A stretch of DNA of 12,415 bases, from positions 1 to 12,415 of the forward strand of contig CAVAPG010000051.1 of the NCBI GenBank assembly GCA_963590435.1. Direction: 5' to 3'. The translations under genes and the position numbers were made by a program. The first letter of the stretch is position 1, and the number at the start of each line of letters is the position of its first letter. The DNA comes from F23-B02 sp963590435. GTDB lineage: Bacteria; Bacillota; Clostridia; Oscillospirales; Oscillospiraceae. Below the pieces are notes generated by a model, which worked only from the letters and a program-made list of their open reading frames with translations, searched no databases and was not told where the DNA came from. This document shows positions 6,042 to 12,415 of the stretch, piece by piece.

Positions 6042-7154
6042 ATGAGTGATTTTCACGGAATAATCTTTGCTTACGGCGCTGTTCCGGAGCTTGGTGAGCT
6101 CGTGCGCCATCGCACCGCATCCTCACTGCCGTTTTGCGGACGTTACAGACTGATTGACTTTGCCCTGTCTTCGTTTATGAACGCCGGTATCCACGATGTC
6201 GGAGTTATTATGCGTAGAGATTATCAGTCACTGCTTGACCATCTTGCCAGCGGAAAAGACTGGGACATGGGACGCAGAATAGGCGGCTTGCGCATGCTTC
6301 CGCCATTTGGACTTCCGGAGTATCATCAGGGCGACTATAACGGCACAATCGAAGCCCTGAATGCTGTTTCTACATACATTCGGGATATAACAGCCGAAAA
6401 TATTATCATGATGCACGGCAATACAGCGGCAAATATCGATATGCGTGCCGTAATAGAAGACCATATTGCATCAGGCGCAGAGATAACCGCAATTTGCACC
6501 GAATGCACACCGGATTATAAACATCACCGCTACATTGTCGATAGTGACGGATTTGCACGCAGTATGGTGTTTAACCAGACAACCGCAGGAGCAGGCGTTG
6601 CGTCGCTTGAGGCATATGTAATATCGAAAAAACTGCTCATCAGCATGATGGATGCTTGCGCCGCGGCAAACAATTATCATTTCCACCGCGATGCAATTTC
6701 CGACTATCTTGCAAACGGCGGTTGTGTAAATGTATATATCCATCGCGGCTATGGCAAGCGCATTATGGGTACAGAGGCTTATTTTGCCGCAAATATGGAT
6801 ATGCTAAAAACGGCAAACAGGGCAGACCTCTTCCCGAGTGAACGCCCGGTGCGGACAAAAACCCACGAGGATGTCAGCACATATTATGCAGAAAACTCAA
6901 AAGCGGCCAACAGTCTCGTTGCCGACGGATGCATAATTGAAGGCGAAGTTGAAAACTGCATCATTTCATCGGATGTGCGTATAAAAAAAGGCGCAAAGCT
7001 CTCAAACTGCGTCATTATGCGCGGAACGGAAATAGGTGAGGGTGTTATTTTGAAAAATGTCATTGCCGACAAGCAGTCGAGCGTTTCACCGTTCCAGACC
7101 ATAATCGGCAGTAATAAGCTGCCTGTCGTACTACCGAAGGGCACGAAGATATAA
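6042..7154 (+). CDS. glgD: GlgD, non-catalytic subunit of ADP-glucose pyrophosphorylase (370 aa)
   Basis: Partner of GlgC that raises or tunes its activity, as shown for Geobacillus stearothermophilus. Seen: the overall fold is kept (CGRYRLIDFALSSFMNAGI near 32-50, the KRIMGTEAYFAANMDML region, beta-helix repeats such as GCIIEGEVENCII from about 295). The catalytic signatures are lost: AYGAVPEL instead of GGQGSRL, HGN (125-127) instead of GDH, and no EKP. This pattern defines GlgD and excludes a second GlgC. The start at 6042 has AGGAGG just upstream, overlapping the glgC end; an in-frame ATG at 5946 lies inside glgC and would add 32 unrelated residues. The 2-nt gap to glgC suggests coupled translation and matched subunit amounts. 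glgP follows 26 nt later. Confidence 0.95.
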   Translation: MSDFHGIIFAYGAVPELGELVRHRTASSLPFCGRYRLIDFALSSFMNAGIHDVGVIMRRDYQSLLDHLASGKDWDMGRRIGGLRMLPPFGLPEYHQGDYNGTIEALNAVSTYIRDITAENIIMMHGNTAANIDMRAVIEDHIASGAEITAICTECTPDYKHHRYIVDSDGFARSMVFNQTTAGAGVASLEAYVISKKLLISMMDACAAANNYHFHRDAISDYLANGGCVNVYIHRGYGKRIMGTEAYFAANMDMLKTANRADLFPSERPVRTKTHEDVSTYYAENSKAANSLVADGCIIEGEVENCIISSDVRIKKGAKLSNCVIMRGTEIGEGVILKNVIADKQSSVSPFQTIIGSNKLPVVLPKGTKI

Positions 7155-7180
7155 GCAAAATCAGGAGAAGAATTTAAAAT

Positions 7181-9589
7181 ATGTTCACAAGCCAAATATC
7201 ACGCGACGAGGTGCGCAGCGCAATAGAGGATAAGCTTTGCGCGCACTTTGCCGTAACAGCAGAAACAGCAACAGACGATCAGATATTTCAGGCAAGCGCC
7301 ATAGTTATACGCGAAATTATGAGCAGACTGCTCGCCGTTGAGGAAACAAAATGCCCCGAGCGAGAGGTGCACTATTTGTCTATGGAGTTCCTTATGGGAC
7401 GCAGTCTGATGAAAAATGCATTTAACCTCGGCATAGCGGATGCCCTTACGGGCGCACTCACGGATCTTGGGCGAAATGCCGCGGATATATTCGAAACGGA
7501 AAATGATGCCGGACTCGGAAACGGCGGCCTCGGACGGCTCGCTGCTTGCTATATGGACTCGCTGGCTACGCTCGGCATTCCGGCAACAGGCTATTCGCTG
7601 TGTTATGAGCTGGGAATTTTTCGCCAGAAAATCATCGACGGAAAACAGACGGAAACGGCAGATGACTGGCGTAGCGCGGCCGAAAGCTGGCTTGTTGCGC
7701 ACAATGACGAAGCAGTGGAAGTGCGCTTCGGAGGAACGATTTCACCACGCTGGGATAATTTCGGAAGATACCACGCCGAGCATACCGGATACCAGACTGT
7801 AACAGCTGTTCCGCGCGATATGCTTATAGCCGGTTACGGCGGCAATACCGTGAATATTCTTCGCCTTTGGGATGCAAGAAGCACAAGTGCGCTTGACATG
7901 TATCTCTTCTCGGAGGGCGAATATGTAAAGAGCCTTGAGCAACGTACTATGAGCGAGGTCATCACCAAAGTCCTGTATCCTGCCGATGACCATATCGAAG
8001 GCAAGACTCTCCGTCTTAAGCAGCAGTATTTCTTCCTTTCCGCAACGGCACAGTCGATTATAAAAACTCATATAAAGCGATTCGGTGATATTAAGAGTTT
8101 CTCAAAGCACCACGCAATTCAGATAAACGATACGCATCCGGCGCTTGTTATTCCGGAACTTATGCGCATCATGATGGATGAATATGGGCTCGGCTGGGAT
8201 GAAGCATGGGAGCAGGTTACAGAATCGGTTGCATATACCAACCACACCGTCATGAGCGAAGCACTTGAAAAATGGCCGCAGGAGCTTGTGCAGACGCTCC
8301 TTCCTCGAGTATGGGAAATCCTGTGCGAGATAAACCGCCGCTGGTGTGATCAGCTCGTGGCTGAATTCGGCAGCAGCGAAAAAGTCGGAAATAATCTTAT
8401 CATCCGTGACGGACAGGTGCATATGGCAAATCTCTGTCTTTCAGCCTGCTACAAAATAAACGGTGTATCGGCCCTGCACGGAGAGATACTCAGAACGGAC
8501 CTCTTTAAGGATGTTTGCCGGCTTTGTCCGGAAAGATTTACATATGTGACAAACGGAATTGATCATCGGCGCTGGCTTGCGCAGATAAATCCGCGGCTGC
8601 ATGGTCTGGTAAGTGAACTTCTCAATGGCGATGAATACCTCACTGAACCTGAAAAACTGATAGAACTTCTCAATTATGCCGAAAACAGCGATGTTCAAGG
8701 TCATATAAACGAAATAAAGCGGCTTAACAAATGCGACTTTGCGGGCTTCCTTGCGAAAAATGACGGCTTTGCCCTCAACACGGAGGCAATACTCGACGTG
8801 CAGGTTAAGCGCCTTCACGAATACAAGCGTCAGCTTTTGTGTGCAATGCAGATAACGCGCCTTCAGCTGAAAATCCACGAGGATCCAAATGCGGATTTCA
8901 TTCCGAGGACCTTCGTCTTCGGAGCAAAGGCGGCCGCAGGGTATTACACAGCCAAGCGCATAATAGAGCTTATTTGCTCACTTGCCGATGATATAGACCG
9001 AGACCCCCTGTGCAAGGGAAAACTCCAGGTGTGTTTTATGGAGAACTATCGTGTATCGGCGGCAGAGACGCTTATGCCGGCGGCTCAGGTTTCCGAGCAG
9101 ATATCAACTGCCGGAAAAGAAGCTTCGGGAACCGGAAATATGAAGCTTATGCTCAACGGAGCGGTGACAATAGGTACGCTGGACGGCGCAAATGTCGAAA
9201 TGTTCGAGCGTCTCGGCGATAAAAACATGTTCCTATTCGGCTTGAAGACGGACGAGGTTAACGCCCTCAAGGCATCCGGATATGATCCCCAGCGCTTTGC
9301 TCGCGAAGATGCGGAACTTGCTGCGGTACTTGACAGAATAAGCTGCGGCTTTGCCGATGGAAAGAGCTATTCGGACCTCGTATCAAACCTGCTCTACAAC
9401 GGCGACCCATACATGCTCTGTGCAGATTTCAGAGATTATGTAAACACGCACGACAGAATGTATTCAATCATATCCAATCCTGCCGAGCGGGCGAGACTGG
9501 CAATTGCAAACATAGCCCAATCCGGAATATTTGCCGCTGACAGGGCAGTGAATGAGTATGCGGAGGATATATGGAGAATAAAACGGTAG
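7181..9589 (+). CDS. glgP: Glycogen/starch phosphorylase (802 aa)
   Basis: Cuts alpha-1,4 glucan ends with phosphate to release glucose-1-phosphate; pyridoxal-phosphate dependent, family GT35, cytoplasmic. Seen: HYLSMEFLMGRSL near residue 65, GLGNGGLGRLAACYMDS near 110, QINDTHPAL near 315, VKRLHEYKRQLL (LHEYKRQ at 545-551), and the cofactor signature EASGTGNMK, in which Lys655 should carry PLP, followed by NGAVTIGTLDGANVE. Length is normal (about 800). The start ATG has AGGAG at 7163-7167, a rather long 13-nt gap, which may reduce initiation. It lacks the N-terminal phosphorylation and AMP-site extension of animal enzymes. It lies downstream of glgCD, and its 3' end overlaps psuK by 19 nt. 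The glucose-1-phosphate it makes is also the GlgC substrate. Confidence 0.97.
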   Translation: MFTSQISRDEVRSAIEDKLCAHFAVTAETATDDQIFQASAIVIREIMSRLLAVEETKCPEREVHYLSMEFLMGRSLMKNAFNLGIADALTGALTDLGRNAADIFETENDAGLGNGGLGRLAACYMDSLATLGIPATGYSLCYELGIFRQKIIDGKQTETADDWRSAAESWLVAHNDEAVEVRFGGTISPRWDNFGRYHAEHTGYQTVTAVPRDMLIAGYGGNTVNILRLWDARSTSALDMYLFSEGEYVKSLEQRTMSEVITKVLYPADDHIEGKTLRLKQQYFFLSATAQSIIKTHIKRFGDIKSFSKHHAIQINDTHPALVIPELMRIMMDEYGLGWDEAWEQVTESVAYTNHTVMSEALEKWPQELVQTLLPRVWEILCEINRRWCDQLVAEFGSSEKVGNNLIIRDGQVHMANLCLSACYKINGVSALHGEILRTDLFKDVCRLCPERFTYVTNGIDHRRWLAQINPRLHGLVSELLNGDEYLTEPEKLIELLNYAENSDVQGHINEIKRLNKCDFAGFLAKNDGFALNTEAILDVQVKRLHEYKRQLLCAMQITRLQLKIHEDPNADFIPRTFVFGAKAAAGYYTAKRIIELICSLADDIDRDPLCKGKLQVCFMENYRVSAAETLMPAAQVSEQISTAGKEASGTGNMKLMLNGAVTIGTLDGANVEMFERLGDKNMFLFGLKTDEVNALKASGYDPQRFAREDAELAAVLDRISCGFADGKSYSDLVSNLLYNGDPYMLCADFRDYVNTHDRMYSIISNPAERARLAIANIAQSGIFAADRAVNEYAEDIWRIKR

Positions 9590-10458
9590 TTGTTATAGGC
9601 GCCGTGAACATGGATATATGCGGCAGACCGAATAAAGCTCCGCAGCTGAAGGATTCAAATCCGGGAACTGTCTCGTTCAGCCCCGGAGGGGTCGGACGAA
9701 ATATTGCGCATAATCTTTGCCTGCTGGGCATCAATGTCAAATTCATTGCGGCAATAGGCGACGATGTCTATGGTGACAGTATATATGAAAGCTGCACGAA
9801 GCTCGGCATGGATATGCACATGAGTCGCCGAATGAGCGGAGGAAGAACCTCAAGCTATCTCTATATCACCGACGAAAAAGGCGATATGCTGATAGGTGTG
9901 AGCGATACGGACATATCGGCAAGTATAACTCCCGAGTATCTCAAGTCGCATATCAGAGAGATAAACTCCGCTGATGCTGTCGTTATTGATGCAAATCTCA
10001 CGCGCGAGACGGTTGCGTGGATTGCGGAGAATATAACGCCTCCGCTGTATGCCGATCCGGTATCGTCTGCCAAGGCGGAAAGATTAAGACCGGCGCTTTC
10101 AAAACTTACGGCATTTAAGCCCAATGAATTTGAGGCAAAGGATATGACGGGGGAATCAACCTCGCTGTTTGCCGCGGAGGCACTTCTGCGCGAAGGTGTA
10201 AAGCAGGTTTTCGTTTCCCTCGGCGGTGACGGTATAGTTGCAGCTGCCGACGGCGAGATAATAAAGCTTCCTTGTGAATCGGGCGAAATTGTCAATTGCA
10301 CAGGCTGCGGAGATGCGGCGACGGCGGCAATAATCTGGGCAGGTGTTCATGACTTCGGCATTGCCGAAAGCGCTTCGGCTGCAATGAAGGCGGCTGCAAT
10401 GTGCGCTTCATGCGAGGAGACGATTAATCCGGAGCTCTGTCCGGAGCTTATAAGCTGA
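9571..10458 (+). CDS. psuK: Pseudouridine kinase, PfkB family (295 aa)
   Basis: Predicted to phosphorylate pseudouridine at the 5' position with ATP; the PsuG glycosidase would then split the product to uracil and ribose-5-phosphate. Seen: VVVIGAVNMDI at the N-terminus, then DSNPGTVSFSPGGVGRNIA (27-45), which closely follows E. coli PsuK (YeiC) as I recall it; RTSSYLYITDEKGDML near 91-106; ADPVSSAKAERLRP; KPNEFEA; VSLGGDG; the ATP/anion-hole motif TGCGDA with catalytic Asp248; and CEETINPEL near the end. The usual motif is GAGD, so the second position is Cys here. GGAGG at 9562-9566 lies 4 nt before ATG inside the end of glgP, giving coupled translation. No psuG lies in the window. Another nucleoside or ribosyl substrate is possible. 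Confidence 0.85.
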   Translation: MENKTVVVIGAVNMDICGRPNKAPQLKDSNPGTVSFSPGGVGRNIAHNLCLLGINVKFIAAIGDDVYGDSIYESCTKLGMDMHMSRRMSGGRTSSYLYITDEKGDMLIGVSDTDISASITPEYLKSHIREINSADAVVIDANLTRETVAWIAENITPPLYADPVSSAKAERLRPALSKLTAFKPNEFEAKDMTGESTSLFAAEALLREGVKQVFVSLGGDGIVAAADGEIIKLPCESGEIVNCTGCGDAATAAIIWAGVHDFGIAESASAAMKAAAMCASCEETINPELCPELIS

Positions 10459-10466
10459 TTGATTAG

Positions 10467-10536
10467 TTGAAAATAAAAAATATTTTTTCGAAATATGCAA
10501 AAAAGTATTGAAAAGACATTGAATTTTTGATATTAT
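10467..10536 (+). promoter_or_regulatory. Strong promoter with AT-rich upstream region for rpsB
   Basis: TTGAAA (10508-10513), a 17-nt spacer, then TATTAT (10531-10536). Upstream, 10467-10507 is almost pure A/T with an A-tract/T-tract palindrome (AAAAAATATTTTTT), a plausible UP element for a ribosomal-protein promoter. The predicted start near 10543 leaves a leader of about 95 nt, long enough for S2 autoregulation. I could not assign a known leader motif. Confidence 0.75.
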
Positions 10537-10607
10537 ATCAGGGCATTTCGCACGGGCATTGACTTTTTCCCATGTGGCTACGGCTTGGGCAAGGGGATGA
10601 GATGCTC

Positions 10608-10640
10608 GGAGGAAAAAACAAATCAGGAGGAAAAACAAAT
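10608..10640 (+). repeat. Duplicated Shine-Dalgarno block before rpsB
   Basis: GGAGGAAAAAACAAAT (10608-10623) and GGAGGAAAAACAAAT (10626-10640) differ by one A and repeat with an 18-nt period. The second copy ends in the rpsB ATG. The first copy is followed by C, giving ATC at the matching place. Confidence 0.85.
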
Positions 10641-11382
10641 GTCAGTAGTATCAATGAAGCAGCTGCTGGAAGCCGGTGTCCACTTCGGTCACCAGACCCG
10701 CCGCTGGAACCCCAAAATGGCCGAGTACATCTACATGGAGCGTAACGGCATTTACATCATCGACCTTCAGAAGACGGTCAAAAAGCTTGACGAGGCATAT
10801 AACTTCGTTCGCGATGTTGCCGCAAACGGCCAGAGCGTTCTGTTCGTCGGCACAAAAAAGCAGGCAGCAGAGGCCATCAAGGAAGAGGCTTCCCGTGTCG
10901 GTATGTATTACGTGAATGCACGTTGGCTCGGCGGCATGCTCACAAACTTCAAGACCATGCGTACCCGTATCGATCGTCTTGCACAGCTCAAGAAGATGCA
11001 GGAGGACGGAACCTTCGATATGCTTCCCAAGAAGGAAGTTATGAAGCACATGGGCGAGATGGAAAAGCTCGAGAAGTACCTCGGCGGCGTTAAGGAAATG
11101 AAGAAGCTTCCCGGCGCAATGTTCGTGGTTGACCCCCGCAAGGAGCACAATGCTATTGCAGAGGCTCGCAAGCTTCATATTCCCATTGTCGCAATTGTTG
11201 ACACTAACTGCGACCCCGATGAGGTCGATTATGTTATCCCCGCAAATGATGACGCTATCCGCGCTATCCGTCTGATCGCTTCCACCATGGCTAACGCCGT
11301 TCAGGAAGGCCGTCAGGGCGCCGATGCAGAGACTGAAGAAACCCTGGCAGAGGCAGAGGCGGAAAAAGTCGAAGAGGAATAA
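10639..11382 (+). CDS. rpsB: 30S ribosomal protein S2 (247 aa)
   Basis: Structural protein of the small ribosomal subunit, needed to bring in S1-type proteins and for initiation. Seen: the S2 opening (QLLEAGVHFGHQTRRWNPKM, residues 8-27), IDLQKTVKKLDEAY, VLFVGTKKQA near 71-80, RWLGGMLTNFKT, PGAMFVVDPRKEHNAIAEA and IPIVAIVDTNCDPDEVDYVIPANDDA, then an acidic Glu-rich tail. Length is typical (about 240-250). The start at 10639 has AGGAGG (10625-10630) 8 nt upstream; an upstream in-frame ATG at 10585 would add 18 residues encoded by the SD region. Codons look strongly biased (AAG for Lys, CGT/CGC for Arg), as expected for high expression. It is followed by a terminator and tsf, the conserved rpsB-tsf order. 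Confidence 0.98.
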   Translation: MSVVSMKQLLEAGVHFGHQTRRWNPKMAEYIYMERNGIYIIDLQKTVKKLDEAYNFVRDVAANGQSVLFVGTKKQAAEAIKEEASRVGMYYVNARWLGGMLTNFKTMRTRIDRLAQLKKMQEDGTFDMLPKKEVMKHMGEMEKLEKYLGGVKEMKKLPGAMFVVDPRKEHNAIAEARKLHIPIVAIVDTNCDPDEVDYVIPANDDAIRAIRLIASTMANAVQEGRQGADAETEETLAEAEAEKVEEE

Positions 11383-11389
11383 TTAATTA

Positions 11390-11414
11390 GGGAGCATATC
11401 CTGCTCCCTTTTTT
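11390..11414 (+). terminator. Intrinsic terminator between rpsB and tsf
   Basis: GGGAGCA (11390-11396) pairs with TGCTCCC (11402-11408) around a 5-nt loop, followed by six T (11409-11414). It begins 7 nt after the rpsB stop. It probably acts as a partial terminator that lowers tsf relative to rpsB, since no good separate tsf promoter is seen. Confidence 0.85.
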
Positions 11415-11422
11415 GAACTGAA

Positions 11423-11455
11423 GACGGGTGACGGGTATGTGTTAGATTTCCCGTC
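11423..11455 (+). promoter_or_regulatory. Possible switchable hairpin in the tsf leader
   Basis: GACGGGT occurs twice in direct tandem (11423-11429, 11430-11436). Each GACGGG can form a 6-bp stem with the single CCCGTC at 11450-11455, so the two pairings exclude each other. The downstream arm ends 13 nt before the tsf Shine-Dalgarno. Function is inferred only. Confidence 0.4.
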
Positions 11456-11482
11456 GCTATAATGATACAGGAGGAAAAAGTA

Positions 11483-12415
11483 ATGGCATTTACAGCACAG
11501 GACGTAAAAACTCTCCGTGAGATGACAGGCGTCGGCATGATGGACTGCAAAAAGGCACTGTCCGAATGTGACGGCGATATGGATAAGGCAGTTGAGTATC
11601 TCCGTGAAAAGGGCCTCGCAAAGGCGGCAAAGAAAGCCGGCCGTATTGCAGCAGAAGGCATGGCATATGCAGAAGTTTGCTCACAGTGCGGTGTCGGTGC
11701 AGTTGTTGAAGTAAACTGCGAGACTGACTTCTGCGCAAAGAGCGATCTGTTCGTTTCTTTCGTTAAGGATATCTGCAAGGTCGTTTTGAAGGACAACCCC
11801 GCAGATGTTGAAGCTCTCCAGCAGTGCAAGTATCCCAACAGCGAGCTCACCGTCGCTGAGACAATGCCCGAGAAGGTTATGTCCATCGGCGAGAATCTTC
11901 AGATTCGTCGTTTTGCCCGCTTTGGCGAGAACAGCTCCGTGGCTTACGTTCATGCCGGCGGCAAGATTGGCGTCCTTGTCAATCTCGCAGTTGAGGGCGG
12001 CATTGATGCTACCGAGGTCGGAAAGAATATTGCAATGCAGATAGCGGCTCTCAATCCTCGCTTCTGGGATAAGAGTCAGGTAACCGAGGATGTCCTTGCA
12101 GAGGAGAAGAAGGTCGCACTTGCACTTATGGATAACGACCCGAAGATGGCTGCCAAGCCCGCACAGGTCAAGGAAAAGATCGTAATGGGCAAGATGAACA
12201 AGTTCTACGAGGAAAACTGCCTCATGCAGATGGAGTTCGTTCGTGGCGATATTTTCCAGGGCAGCGTAGAGAAGTACATTGCAGACGCAGCAAAGAAGCT
12301 CGGCGGCAGCATCAAGTTCGTTGACGCAGTTCGCTTCCAGACCGGTGAAGGTATCGAAAAGAAGGAAGAGGACTTTGCAGCAGAAGTTGCAGCTCAGATG
12401 AACATGGGTAAGAAG
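11483..12415 (+). CDS. tsf: Translation elongation factor Ts, right edge open (311 codons seen)
   Basis: Nucleotide exchange factor that reloads EF-Tu with GTP in the cytoplasm. The frame is open from ATG 11483 to the last base, with no stop inside the window. Seen: the N-terminal UBA-like domain (LREMTGVGMMDCKKAL, 11-26, through about residue 43), the EF-Tu-contacting TDF at 81-83 within NCETDFCAKSD (family TDFVAKN), a core domain with HAGGKIGVLVNL near 153-164, and a C-terminal part with EKIVMGKMNKFY. Firmicutes EF-Ts proteins are about 290-310 residues, so the stop should lie at or just past the edge. AGGAGG at 11469-11474 lies 8 nt before the start. The sequence has more Cys than usual for the family (for example C22, C29, C66, C69, C79, C84). 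It probably relies on readthrough from the rpsB promoter. Confidence 0.96.
   Translation, partial: MAFTAQDVKTLREMTGVGMMDCKKALSECDGDMDKAVEYLREKGLAKAAKKAGRIAAEGMAYAEVCSQCGVGAVVEVNCETDFCAKSDLFVSFVKDICKVVLKDNPADVEALQQCKYPNSELTVAETMPEKVMSIGENLQIRRFARFGENSSVAYVHAGGKIGVLVNLAVEGGIDATEVGKNIAMQIAALNPRFWDKSQVTEDVLAEEKKVALALMDNDPKMAAKPAQVKEKIVMGKMNKFYEENCLMQMEFVRGDIFQGSVEKYIADAAKKLGGSIKFVDAVRFQTGEGIEKKEEDFAAEVAAQMNMGKK

Noticed and set aside
10651..11178. A 175-codon minus-strand frame opposite rpsB
   Set aside because: A shadow created by the biased codon use of rpsB; no initiation signals.
11458..11463. A perfect TATAAT just before the tsf SD
   Set aside because: No acceptable -35 box lies 16-18 nt upstream, no TGn extension is present, and a start near 11470 would fall inside the SD. 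Chance or a very weak promoter.

Overview
The window reads as core chromosome of a low-to-mid-GC Gram-positive, most likely a Clostridia member of the Oscillospirales (Ruminococcaceae-like) type. The reasons are strong AGGAGG ribosome binding sites, near-consensus sigma-A promoters, a GlgC/GlgD pair (GlgD is a Firmicutes protein), a DUF1700/HAAS membrane protein, the short archaeal/eukaryotic-like prolyl-tRNA synthetase and a prs-pth pair. I see no mobile element, CRISPR array, tRNA or rRNA. The taxonomic placement is inference from gene content and style.

Layout: (1) 61-1497, minus strand: proS, with its own promoter at 1531-1559. (2) 1587-3061, plus strand: a two-gene unit reading away from proS. 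It encodes a DUF1700/HAAS membrane protein with a very long acidic linker and an overlapping 63-residue single-pass membrane protein, and it closes with a strong terminator. (3) 3110-4754: promoter, prs (PRPP synthetase) and pth (peptidyl-tRNA hydrolase), 1 nt apart, followed by a GC-rich hairpin with a U-rich tail. (4) 4846-10458: glgC, glgD, glgP and psuK, a tight glycogen unit whose last gene, a predicted pseudouridine kinase, overlaps glgP by 19 nt. No good promoter is visible in front of glgC. (5) 10508-12415: strong promoter, rpsB (ribosomal protein S2), an intercistronic terminator, and tsf (EF-Ts). tsf runs off the right edge with 311 codons and no stop.

Function: proS, pth, rpsB and tsf serve translation. 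GlgC/GlgD make ADP-glucose from glucose-1-phosphate, and GlgP returns glucose-1-phosphate from glycogen. Synthesis and breakdown are therefore encoded in one unit, although glycogen synthase and branching enzyme are not here. PsuK would phosphorylate pseudouridine salvaged from RNA. With a PsuG lyase, which is not in this window, that route yields ribose-5-phosphate, the substrate of Prs.

I did not find a clearly new system. The best candidates for a second look are the HAAS/microprotein unit, whose Shine-Dalgarno points to an AUC start codon; the glgP-psuK overlap without psuG; and a set of small leader structures. The leader structures are a duplicated SD before rpsB, a terminator plus two competing stem arms before tsf, and a 9-nt tandem repeat before glgC.
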